This document shows, in pieces, positions 17,968 through 25,099 of a DNA stretch of 64,000 nt. Within the stretch, counting starts at the first letter, position 1, and every line of letters begins with the position of its first letter. The position numbers were made by a program, and so were the translations under genes. A model generated the notes under the pieces. The model was given only the letters and a program-made list of their open reading frames with translations. It did no database searches and was not told where the DNA came from. Source of the DNA: Planctomycetota bacterium (GTDB lineage Bacteria; Planctomycetota; J058); NCBI GenBank assembly GCA_019636275.1, contig JAHBXY010000004.1:1-64000 (forward strand), in the 5' to 3' direction.

Positions 17968-18603
17968 ATGATCGACGTCGGCTCCCCGGCTCCGGACTTC
18001 GCGCTCACCGACCAGCACGGCAACACCGCGCGGCTGGCCGACCTGCTGGCTCGCGGCGCGGGGGCCGTGGTGTTCTTCTACCCCAAGGCCATGACGCCCG
18101 GCTGCACGCAGGAGTCGTGCGACTTCGAGGCGCGCGCGGCCGCCTTCGCCGGCGAGGGCGTGGCCGTGGTCGGGATCAGCCCCGACAGCCCCGAGCGGCA
18201 GGCGAAGTTCGCCGACAAGGAGGGCCTCGGCTCACTCCTCCTCCTCTCCGACCCCGACCACCGCACGGCCGAGGCCTACGGCGCGTGGGGCAAGAAGTCG
18301 CTCTACGGGCGCGAGTTCGAGGGCGTCCTGCGCTCGACCTTCCTGATCGGCAAGGACGGGAAGGTCCAGGGCGCCTGGCGGAGCGTGAAGGTGAACGGCC
18401 ACGCCGACGCGGTGCTGGCGGCCGCCGGCGGCGCGGCCGCGCCGGCGAAGAAGAAGGCGCCGGCGGCGAAGAAGAAGGCGCCGGCGGCGAAGAAGAAGGC
18501 GCCGGCGGCGAAGAAGAAGGCGCCGGCGGCGAAGAAGAAGGCGCCGGCGGCGAAGAAGAAGGCGCCGGCGGCGAAGAAGGCGAAGGCCGGCGCGCAGCGG
18601 TAG
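17968..18603 (+). CDS. Peroxiredoxin (BCP type) with lysine/alanine-rich histone-H1-like tail
   Basis: 211 residues; ATG after AGAGGAGG. Residues 1-150 are a complete AhpC/TSA-family thiol peroxidase of the bacterioferritin comigratory (PrxQ) class: FFYPKAMTPGCTQESCDF holds the peroxidatic Cys and, five residues later, the resolving Cys. It reduces H2O2 and organic peroxides using thioredoxin. The last ~55 residues are repeats of APAAKKK encoded by a 21-bp tandem repeat, like histone H1 or HU tails. Such tails bind nucleic acid, so the enzyme may be held at the nucleoid; that is inference. Spacing suggests co-transcription with the next gene or a separate short promoter. Confidence 0.9.
   Translation: MIDVGSPAPDFALTDQHGNTARLADLLARGAGAVVFFYPKAMTPGCTQESCDFEARAAAFAGEGVAVVGISPDSPERQAKFADKEGLGSLLLLSDPDHRTAEAYGAWGKKSLYGREFEGVLRSTFLIGKDGKVQGAWRSVKVNGHADAVLAAAGGAAAPAKKKAPAAKKKAPAAKKKAPAAKKKAPAAKKKAPAAKKKAPAAKKAKAGAQR
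18442..18583 (+). repeat. 21-bp in-frame tandem repeat in the peroxiredoxin gene
   Basis: The unit GCGCCGGCGGCGAAGAAGAAG, coding APAAKKK, is repeated about six times with almost no divergence. Near-identity at the DNA level suggests recent expansion and likely copy-number variation. Confidence 0.85.
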
Positions 18604-18623
18604 GCTGCGGGACGAGGTGTGCC

Positions 18624-19400
18624 ATGCGCGCCGTCCTGACGCTCGCCTTCGCGGTCAGCCTGCTGCTCGCCGCGCCCGCCCCCGCTCGCGCCACGACGTG
18701 GGGGCCGGCGCAGGTCGCGTGCCCCCTCTGCGGGCACGAGAACGCCTTCGAGCGGCCCCGGAGCTACGGCAGCTACATCTACCGCTGGCCGTCGCGCTTC
18801 CAGCTCGTGTTCTGGCCCGCCACCGAGGGCCGCTCGCTCTACTCGTGCGCGACGTGTCGGCTCACCTGCTTCATGTGGGACTGGCCGAAGCGGATCACGC
18901 CCGAGCACCACGCGCGCCTGCGCGAGGTCCTGGCCGAGGTGACCCTCCCGGCGGCCGAGAGCTACCGCAAGGTCCCGATCCTCGACCGGCTCGCCGTCGC
19001 CGAGAGGGTCTACGAGGTGGTCGGCCTCGACGCGGTGACCCGTTGCCGCTTCTACCGCACGGTCGGCTACCACGCGGCGAAGAAGGGCCAGCCCGAGCGC
19101 GCCCGCGCGGCGCGGCAGCAGGCCCTCGACCTCGCCCGCGCCCTGGCCGACGACCCGGCGCAGGCGGCCGAGGCCAAGGAGCATCGGGTCGTCGTGGCCT
19201 GCCTGCTCCGGCTGCTGGGCGACCCGGACGGCGCCCGCGCCGCGCTCGACGCCGCGGCCGGGTCGAAGATCGAGGGCGACGACGCCGAGCGCGCGCAGGG
19301 GCGGACGGAGTACCTGGACGAGCTGATCGCCGCCCTGCGCGAGAAGCTCGACGCGGGCGACCTGAGCGACGACGCGCCGGAGCGGGACGACGACCACTGA
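18624..19400 (+). CDS. Secreted DUF2225-like zinc-ribbon protein
   Basis: 258 residues. A Sec signal peptide ends PARA near residue 23. Two CxxC pairs (CPLC at ~33, CATC at ~73) likely hold a metal ion, and the pattern VACPLCGHENAFE resembles DUF2225 proteins, whose role is unknown. Residues ~130-250 are helical and TPR-like (AAKKGQPERARAARQQALDLARAL), and the last 20 residues are acidic. It lies 20 bases after the peroxiredoxin stop; TAGGCT at 18602 could be a promoter. Assignment to DUF2225 is moderate. Confidence 0.6.
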   Translation: MRAVLTLAFAVSLLLAAPAPARATTWGPAQVACPLCGHENAFERPRSYGSYIYRWPSRFQLVFWPATEGRSLYSCATCRLTCFMWDWPKRITPEHHARLREVLAEVTLPAAESYRKVPILDRLAVAERVYEVVGLDAVTRCRFYRTVGYHAAKKGQPERARAARQQALDLARALADDPAQAAEAKEHRVVVACLLRLLGDPDGARAALDAAAGSKIEGDDAERAQGRTEYLDELIAALREKLDAGDLSDDAPERDDDH

Positions 19401-19409
19401 CGGGCCGGC

Positions 19410-19682
19410 TCACGGTCCGCGGCCAGCCGGCGTGATCACGTAGTCCAGGCTCAGGGCGGGCAGCCCGAGCACCCACACGTCATGGCGCGCGACGACCGTG
19501 GCCCCGGCGGGCGCGGGCACGGCGGCGTCCGGGTCGCCCTCGGGCCACACGCGGATCGTCTCGTTCACCGGCAGGCGCAGCGGGAGCCAGGGCGTGACGA
19601 GGTAGACGCCCTGGTCGCCGGGCGGGTCGCTCGCCAGGGTCGTGAGCAGGAGGCCGTGCCCGAGCGCCTCGAGGCGCAGCAC
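19410..19682 (-). CDS. Short hypothetical protein, possibly a 3' gene remnant
   Basis: 90 residues from a GTG at 19682. The protein reads as an ordinary folded beta-rich segment (GVYLVTPWLPLRLPVNETIRVW, VVARHDVWVLGLPALSLDYV), unlike random high-GC frames. The frame continues upstream but turns into Arg/Pro-rich noise, and no ribosome-binding site precedes the GTG. It is either a small gene or the surviving end of a larger one. It is convergent with the DUF2225-like gene. Confidence 0.35.
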   Translation of the reverse strand: MLRLEALGHGLLLTTLASDPPGDQGVYLVTPWLPLRLPVNETIRVWPEGDPDAAVPAPAGATVVARHDVWVLGLPALSLDYVITPAGRGP

Positions 19683-19776
19683 GCTCGTCAGGTGAGGACG
19701 AGGCGGGCCACGAGCGCAAGGCGCGTCACACGTCGATCGTGCGCGGGCTGGCTCCGGTCGCCAAGAGGACGCCCGG

Positions 19777-20778
19777 TCAGGAGCGCCTGCGGGCGCCGGT
19801 CCGCCGGCGCCCGCCGACGCTCGTCTGGCGCGGGGCCGGCGCGTCGAGGGTCGCCAGCTCGGCCTCGACCTCCGCGCGCGTGGTGGTCCGGGCCAGACGG
19901 GCGTGGAGCGCCGCGAGGGCGTCCGCCTCGAGGGGGGCCAGCTCGCCAGCGAGACCGCGAGGAGTCCGGCCGCGACGAGCCCGGACGAGCGTCGTGATCG
20001 CCTCACGGATCGCCTCGGCGCGAACCTCGGCGCGAACCTCGGCGCGAACCTCGGCGCGAGCCTCGGCGCGAGCCTCGGCGCGAGCCATCGCGCGCAGCTG
20101 TTGATAGACGCTGGACGTCATCAACTCCTCCAGGGGTATCTTCGCAAACCAGTCGTGGCCCGGGAATGCCCGGCCGGCGAGCAGAGCCAGGGACGCGCGC
20201 AGGTCCGCCGCAGCGCGCAGGCGATCGAGCCGCTCGAGCGCTCGTCCGACGTCCTCGGGTCGCGCGCGCGCCATCAGCGGGACGAACGGGAGCAGGCCGA
20301 CCTCGCCCGACGCGGCCTGCGCGGGCGCGTCGAGCTCCCACAGGTTCAGGGTCGCGAAGCGGCCCTCGACCCACTGTCCGCCGCCGAGGTCGAAGCGAGC
20401 CGTGTCTCGCGCGCGGGAGCGGCGTCGCCCGCGCCGCAGGTAGACGATCAGCACGAGCGCGTCGCGCGGCCTGCGCCGGGCCCGCCGCGCGGCGCGCCGC
20501 TCCTGGTCCTGCGCGCGCGCCCAGCCGAACAGCGCCCGGTCGACGCTGTCGTGCCGGGGCTCGTGCTCGAACTCGACCACGAGCAGGAACGACGCCCCCC
20601 GCCGGGGGACGACCTCGAGGAGGCCGTCCGTGGTCCGGGGGGTCGGCGCGAGCTCCTTGTCGACCGGGGCGACGCGGCGCAAGGGCCCCAGGCCCAGGCC
20701 GCGCCGCAGCAAGTCGGCGGGGAGCTCCCGCAGGACGGCCTTGGCCGCCAGGTCGTAGTCACCACCTCTCCGCCTCAC
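19777..20778 (-). CDS. Rpn/YhgA-like recombination-promoting nuclease family protein
   Basis: 333 residues from a GTG. The N-terminal ~150 residues match the Rpn/PD-(D/E)XK pattern: DYDLAAKAVLRELPADLLRR, then APVDKELAP with RTTDGLLEV, then FLLVVEFEHEPRHDSVDRALFG and a strand ALVLIVYL. Rpn proteins (RpnA-E of E. coli) are DNA endonucleases that promote RecA-independent recombination. Residues ~225-255 are a helix of repeated AEARAEVR units encoded by a 12-bp DNA repeat, a known habit of this family. It follows a lipoprotein gene by 50 bases on the same strand, but no functional link is evident. Some upstream start choice is uncertain. Confidence 0.7.
   Translation of the reverse strand: MRRRGGDYDLAAKAVLRELPADLLRRGLGLGPLRRVAPVDKELAPTPRTTDGLLEVVPRRGASFLLVVEFEHEPRHDSVDRALFGWARAQDQERRAARRARRRPRDALVLIVYLRRGRRRSRARDTARFDLGGGQWVEGRFATLNLWELDAPAQAASGEVGLLPFVPLMARARPEDVGRALERLDRLRAAADLRASLALLAGRAFPGHDWFAKIPLEELMTSSVYQQLRAMARAEARAEARAEVRAEVRAEVRAEAIREAITTLVRARRGRTPRGLAGELAPLEADALAALHARLARTTTRAEVEAELATLDAPAPRQTSVGGRRRTGARRRS
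20026..20095 (-). repeat. 12-bp in-frame repeat within the Rpn-like gene
   Basis: Six units of GGCGCGAACCTC or GGCGCGAGCCTC (plus-strand reading) code the ARAE(V/A) helix of the Rpn-like protein. Confidence 0.8.
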
Positions 20779-20827
20779 GTCACCCCGAGGCGAACAGGAG
20801 ACTAACTCACGGGTCCGACATCCCCGG

Positions 20828-21724
20828 TCACGGCCTCCGCACCCGCGCCAGCGCCCGGGAGGCGCGCTCGGCCGGCGGCAGCGCCGGGTCCTCGTCGGCG
20901 AGCGCCGCTCGCGCCAGCGCCGCGCCCGCCACGTGGACCGCGAACGTCCGGCGCAGGTCGGGGTCGGGCTCGTCGGCGATCCGCTCGATCTCGGCGAGGC
21001 CGTGGCGCGCGTCGCCCTCGGCGGCCGCGAGCAGGAGCACCGACGCGAAGTAGCGCGCCGCGTCGCCGCCGGCGAGCAGGTCGTCCTCGAGGCGCAGGGC
21101 CGCCACCTCGCGCAGCTCGGCCTGGGCCGCCAGCGCGTCCGGGTCGAGGTGCGCCGCCGTCCCTCGCCCCGCCCGGCGCGCGACGGCCAGGCGGTCGACG
21201 TAGACCGTCAGCCCCTGGCGCCGCGCCAGCGGCAGCGGCCAGGGGCGCCCGGCGCGCAGGGCGGCGTGCGTGGCCACGTCGGGCAGGAGGAGGCCCTCGT
21301 GCTCGACCCGGCGCCAGCGCACGGTCCGCCCGAGGAGCTCGCGCGCCAGGCCGGCGCGCCGCGCGGTGACGCGCGCCACGGCCAGGTCCGGCTCCACGCC
21401 CGACGGCACGGCCGGCGGCAGGAAGACGACGTCGTGCCCGAGCAGGACGTCGCGCGCCGCCTCGACGGCGCGCGCGTCGACGCCCGTGCCCACCGGCGCC
21501 ACGCTCAGGTCGGCCAGCCGCGCGCGCAGGTCGTCCCACGCGGCGCGCAGCTCGTCGGGCGCGGGGGCCGCGCCCGTGTGCAGGTCGTGGTGCAGGCGGA
21601 GCGCCCGCACGAGCGCCAGCGTCAGGCGCTCGGCCTGGTCGGGCGTCGCGTCGACGCGCGGCCCGAGGCAGCCGACGAGGGCCACGACGAGGGCCACGAC
21701 GCCGGCGAGGGCGAGGCCGCGCAC
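20828..21724 (-). CDS. Lipoprotein of unknown function downstream of the MCE operon
   Basis: 298 residues from a GTG at 21724, chosen because it opens a clean lipoprotein signal (RGLALAGVVALVVALVGC). The rest is Arg/Ala/Leu-rich, mainly helical, with no motif I recognise. In many MCE/Mla-type systems a lipoprotein works with the MlaD ring, so this could be an accessory; that is inference from position only. The family B element B1 ends just before the start codon and separates this gene from mlaD, so expression may be reduced relative to the operon. An upstream ATG at 21802 would place the start inside the repeat. Confidence 0.55.
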   Translation of the reverse strand: MRGLALAGVVALVVALVGCLGPRVDATPDQAERLTLALVRALRLHHDLHTGAAPAPDELRAAWDDLRARLADLSVAPVGTGVDARAVEAARDVLLGHDVVFLPPAVPSGVEPDLAVARVTARRAGLARELLGRTVRWRRVEHEGLLLPDVATHAALRAGRPWPLPLARRQGLTVYVDRLAVARRAGRGTAAHLDPDALAAQAELREVAALRLEDDLLAGGDAARYFASVLLLAAAEGDARHGLAEIERIADEPDPDLRRTFAVHVAGAALARAALADEDPALPPAERASRALARVRRP

Positions 21725-21727
21725 GGG

Positions 21728-21903
21728 CTCACAGCGGCCGTCGCTTGTTCTGATGTCCACGTCCACGCGCGCGGCTCGATGCTCCGATCCGCAGTGAGGC
21801 ACCTGTCGCCCTCGCTCCGGCCGCTACGCGGCCTCCGCTCGGGGACGCGCGCCACCGCTCGATCTGCTCGCTTCGCTCGCAGATCAAGCGGTGAGCGCGG
21901 TCA
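21728..21903 (+). repeat. Family B structured intergenic element, copy B1
   Basis: About 176 bases that match copy B2 (62094-62270) at roughly nine in ten positions. It fills the whole gap between the mlaD stop and the lipoprotein start. It contains the stem GGCCGC-TAC-GCGGCC and a second 14-bp stem (21854-21867 with 21879-21892) around an 11-base loop. Compared with B2, the fifth stem pair is C-G here and G-C there, a compensating change. Confidence 0.75.
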
Positions 21904-23040
21904 GAACGCCGCGAACACGACGCCGAGGAAGCTGTTGATCGGCGCCTGCTCGCGCAGGTCCTCGACGCTCTCGCGCAGCTCCTTCAGCAGGCTCCGCGTC
22001 TCGCGGTAGACGGCGTCGTCGTTGAGGAACGCGGCGATCGTCCCCTGCCCCTGGTTCACGCGGTGGAGCGTGTCGGCCAGCTCGCCAGAGACCCGCTCGG
22101 CGTTCTTCAAGAGGCCCTGCAGGTCGCCGACCGAGGTGTTGGCCGTGTCGAGGAGCGCCGTCACCTTGGCCAGGCTCTCCTGCGTCTTGAGGTTCAGCTC
22201 GTCGAGGCGCGCCAGCGCCCCGCGCGCGTCGCGCAGGAGGCCGGTCGCCTCGTCGGCCAGCGCCTCGTCGCGCAGGAGCCGCCCGAGGGTCCCCTCGCCC
22301 TGCTCGGCGCGCCGCACGATCGCCGCCGTCCCCTCGGCCGCCGCGCGCACGTCGTCGGCCAGCTTCGGGTCGCGCAGGGCCATGCCCACGAGCCCCTGCC
22401 CCTCGTCGAGCTCGCCGGCCACGCGCGACAGGCGCGCGACGGCGGCGGCCGCGTCCTCGGCGAGCTGCCCGTCGGTCAGGAGCCGCCCGGCGAGGCCCTC
22501 GCCCCGGTCGACGCGCGCGACCACCCGGTCGACCGTCTCGAGCGTCGTCGTGGCCTGCGTCACGAAGCGCTCCACCCGCTCGACCACGCCGTCGACGCGC
22601 CCCTGGAGCTCGCTCAGCTGCGTCGTGATCGAGCCCTGCGCCCCGGCCGCGACCTGCTGCTTGTCGGCCAGCCGCGCCTCGCTCTTGCCCGGCGCCAGCT
22701 CGACCTTCGTCGACCCGAGCAGCGGCGGCTCGACGATCGTGGCCACGGCGTCCTGGCGCACGCTGCGCGCGAACCGCGGCGCCACCTGGCAGGTGACGAG
22801 CACCTCGTTGTCGGCGGTGAGCTGGATGTCCGACACCTCGCCCACCTGGATCCCCTGCATGAGCACGGGCGCGCCCGCCTGCAGGCCGGCGCCGTTCTTC
22901 GCCGCGAAGCGGAACGACGCGCCGCCGATCAGGCCGCGCTCGCGCGTCTTCATGTAGCCGCCCACGAGGACCAGCCCCACGGCGGCGCAGAGGAAGGCCC
23001 CCACGGCCAGCTCCTGGCGGACGACGGTCGAGCGCATCAT
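21901..23040 (-). CDS. MCE/MlaD-family lipid-transport protein
   Basis: 379 residues; ATG after GGAGGAGGAGG and overlapping the upstream stop (ATGA). One N-terminal helix (~10-30) anchors a single MCE domain (~38-120: GAPVLMQGIQVGEVSDIQL, LLGSTKVELAPG). The remaining ~250 residues are helical with repeating segments such as LLTDGQLAEDA, ALRDPKLADD and LLRDEALADEA, as in MCE proteins whose helices form a tube. MCE proteins form hexameric rings that carry phospholipids or other lipids between the two membranes. It is the last gene of the MlaE-MlaF-MlaD set. Confidence 0.85.
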   Translation of the reverse strand: MMRSTVVRQELAVGAFLCAAVGLVLVGGYMKTRERGLIGGASFRFAAKNGAGLQAGAPVLMQGIQVGEVSDIQLTADNEVLVTCQVAPRFARSVRQDAVATIVEPPLLGSTKVELAPGKSEARLADKQQVAAGAQGSITTQLSELQGRVDGVVERVERFVTQATTTLETVDRVVARVDRGEGLAGRLLTDGQLAEDAAAAVARLSRVAGELDEGQGLVGMALRDPKLADDVRAAAEGTAAIVRRAEQGEGTLGRLLRDEALADEATGLLRDARGALARLDELNLKTQESLAKVTALLDTANTSVGDLQGLLKNAERVSGELADTLHRVNQGQGTIAAFLNDDAVYRETRSLLKELRESVEDLREQAPINSFLGVVFAAF

Positions 23041-24320
23041 GGGGCCTCCTCCTCCTCGTCGGGGTCGTCGAGCCGCGGCATCTTGCCGTCTTCGAGCGTG
23101 TCGCTGCCTCCGCGAGCTTCGCGGACGCCTCGCGTGGTGGTCGGCGAGGCCCCCCGCTCGTCGCGATCCACGCGAGGCGCCCGCTCCGCTCGCTCCGGCG
23201 CGACCGCGAACATGATCGTCTCCTCGCCCGCGAGCGGCCCGGCGGGCAGCTCGAGCGAGGTCCTGGCGAGGTCCGGCCGCCGCGCCGGTCGCGGCGGCGG
23301 GGGCGCCGCCGGGACGACGCCGTCGATGACGATCGTCGACTCCGCGTCGAGCAGCGGCGCGGGGAAGTCCAGCGACGTGCGGTCGAGGCCCGGGGCCGGC
23401 CGCGCCGGGGCCGGCGTGACGCCGTCGAGGACCAGCGTGGCCTCGGCGTCGAGCGGCCCCGGCTCGGACCCCGCCGCCAGGGCCAGGAGCGCCGCGTCGG
23501 ACTCCAGGGCCACGATCCCCGCGCCCTCGCCCGCCTGCGCCCCCACCCGCCCGCTCTGCCGCGCGCCGCGCGCCTCGCCGACGCACGCCTCGAACGCGGC
23601 CTTGACCCGCGGGTCCTGGTAGAGGCGCCGCCGGTGACCGTAGTCGAGGACGCGCCCGGCCTCGAGGACGGCGACGCGCTCGGCCACCTGGAAGATCGCC
23701 GGGTCCGTCTCCGAGACGAGCAGCCAGGTGACGCCCTCGCTCGTGTTCAGCTCGAGGACCAGCTCGAACAGCCGCTTCCAGTCGGGCATCTCGAGCCCCT
23801 CGAAGAAGCGGTCGACGATCACCAGCTCCGGGTCGAGGGCCAGCGCCCGCGCGAACGCCGCCAGGCGCCGCCCGCGCACGCTCACCTGCCAGGGGAAGCG
23901 GCCGGCGTCCTCGGTGAACCCCGCCTGCTCGAGCAGCCGCGCCACGTGCACCTCGAGCTCGCGGCCGGTGAGCCCGCGGTGGTAGCGCAGCGGCAGGGCG
24001 ACGTTGTCGCGCACGCTCATGTTGACGAGCAGCGCCCCGCCCTCGAGCACGACCGCGCACCGGCTCCGGAAGCGCAGGTCGTCGCCGTAGCCCATGGCGT
24101 AGACGTCCTGCCCGTCGAAGCGCACGCGCCCGCCGGCCGGCGGCAGCAGGCCGGCGGCGACCCGCACGAGGGTCGACTTCCCGCCCGACGCGTCGAGCGA
24201 CACGACGGCCGCCACCTCGCCGCGCTGCACGTCGAGCGTCACGCCGCGCAGGAGCGGGGCTCCCGGCGCGTAGCCGCAGGTGACCTCCTCGAGCGTCAGG
24301 AGCCCCGCCGCGCCGCTCAC
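23037..24320 (-). CDS. MlaF-like ABC ATPase homologue with degenerate catalytic motifs and Thr-motif tail
   Basis: 427 residues; GTG start overlaps the MlaE stop (GTGA). Residues 1-225 align with MlaF ATPases, but every catalytic motif is changed. Walker A reads SLDASGGKST, lacking two glycines. The signature is VSVRGRRLAAF instead of LSGGQ. Walker B is LVIVDRFFEG, so the catalytic Glu is Arg. The switch His is Glu in LLVSETDP. Position and order (MlaE-MlaF-MlaD) show it is the operon's ATPase subunit. The ~200-residue tail carries three acidic-Thr-hydrophobic motifs (DAEATLVLDGV, DAESTIVIDGV, GEETIMFAV) in Pro-rich surroundings, then an acidic end. Whether it hydrolyses ATP is doubtful. Confidence 0.75.
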   Translation of the reverse strand: MSGAAGLLTLEEVTCGYAPGAPLLRGVTLDVQRGEVAAVVSLDASGGKSTLVRVAAGLLPPAGGRVRFDGQDVYAMGYGDDLRFRSRCAVVLEGGALLVNMSVRDNVALPLRYHRGLTGRELEVHVARLLEQAGFTEDAGRFPWQVSVRGRRLAAFARALALDPELVIVDRFFEGLEMPDWKRLFELVLELNTSEGVTWLLVSETDPAIFQVAERVAVLEAGRVLDYGHRRRLYQDPRVKAAFEACVGEARGARQSGRVGAQAGEGAGIVALESDAALLALAAGSEPGPLDAEATLVLDGVTPAPARPAPGLDRTSLDFPAPLLDAESTIVIDGVVPAAPPPPRPARRPDLARTSLELPAGPLAGEETIMFAVAPERAERAPRVDRDERGASPTTTRGVREARGGSDTLEDGKMPRLDDPDEEEEAP

Positions 24321-25099
24321 GTCAGCACCGACAGCGCGCTGTTGAGGACCAGGCACAGCCCCATGGCCCGGACGACGGCGCGGGTCGTCGCCTGCGGCAC
24401 CTCGCGCGGCGACGCCTGCACCGAGTAGCCCTCGCGCACGGCGACGAGGACGATCGCCGCCCCGAACACGAGCCCCTTCACCAGCGCGACCGACAGGTCG
24501 CGCGCGCTCACCGCGTCGAGGACCGCGGCCAGCGTGAAGGGCAGCGGGACGAGCGCCTTGCTCACGCCGTAGCCCAGGCCGGCGCCGACGGCCACGCCGA
24601 AGACGTTCAGCGCCAGCGTCGAGACGATCCCGCCCACGAGGCGCGGCAGGACCAGCACGTGCTCCAGCGGCATGCCCATGGCGAGGAGCGCGTCGAGCTG
24701 CCCGGTGAGCTTCATCGTCGCCAGCTCGACGCAGATCGCCGTGCCGGAGCGGCCGATCACGATCACGGCGACGGTCAGGGGGACCACGTCCTTGACCAGG
24801 ATGTGCGCGGCCGTGGACGCGGCGTACTCCGCCGGGAGGTAGGTGTTCGCCTCGATGATGATGAGCGTGCCGAGGGCCAGGGCGGCCAGCGTCACCAGGG
24901 GCAGGGCCTGCACGCCCGTGAAGCGCACCTGCTTGGCGAACTGCTCGACGAGGATCCCGGCGCCGCGCGCGCGCGTGAACAGCGGCACGACGACGAGCGC
25001 CCCGTAGAGGAGCGACAGGATGTCGACGGCGGCGCGCAGGAAGCCGAGCGCCTGCGCGCCCAGCCAGCGGACCGGCCGCAGCGGCGGGGGGAGGGTCAC
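24317..25099 (-). CDS. MlaE-family permease of an MCE lipid transporter
   Basis: 260 residues from a GTG overlapping the upstream stop (GTGA). Five or six hydrophobic helices and the family hallmark GRSGTAICVELATMKLTGQLDALLAMG (shortened here: GRSGTAICVELATMK at ~140) identify MlaE/DUF140. MlaE forms the inner-membrane dimer on which the MlaD ring sits and to which MlaF binds. The permease shows no sign of decay, in contrast to its ATPase partner. All four genes from 27603 down to 21901 are joined by 4-base overlaps, so one transcript and coupled translation are expected. Confidence 0.88.
   Translation of the reverse strand: MTLPPPLRPVRWLGAQALGFLRAAVDILSLLYGALVVVPLFTRARGAGILVEQFAKQVRFTGVQALPLVTLAALALGTLIIIEANTYLPAEYAASTAAHILVKDVVPLTVAVIVIGRSGTAICVELATMKLTGQLDALLAMGMPLEHVLVLPRLVGGIVSTLALNVFGVAVGAGLGYGVSKALVPLPFTLAAVLDAVSARDLSVALVKGLVFGAAIVLVAVREGYSVQASPREVPQATTRAVVRAMGLCLVLNSALSVLT

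Noticed and set aside
16000-18018. Minus-strand upstream extension of the lipoprotein protease over the ABC exporter gene
   Set aside because: The protease has a clean signal peptide and ribosome-binding site at 15999; the upstream part is antisense His/Arg/Asp noise.
20828-21802. Upstream ATG at 21802 for the lipoprotein after mlaD
   Set aside because: It would put the start inside repeat B1 and add 26 residues before the signal peptide; the GTG at 21724 gives a normal lipoprotein signal.
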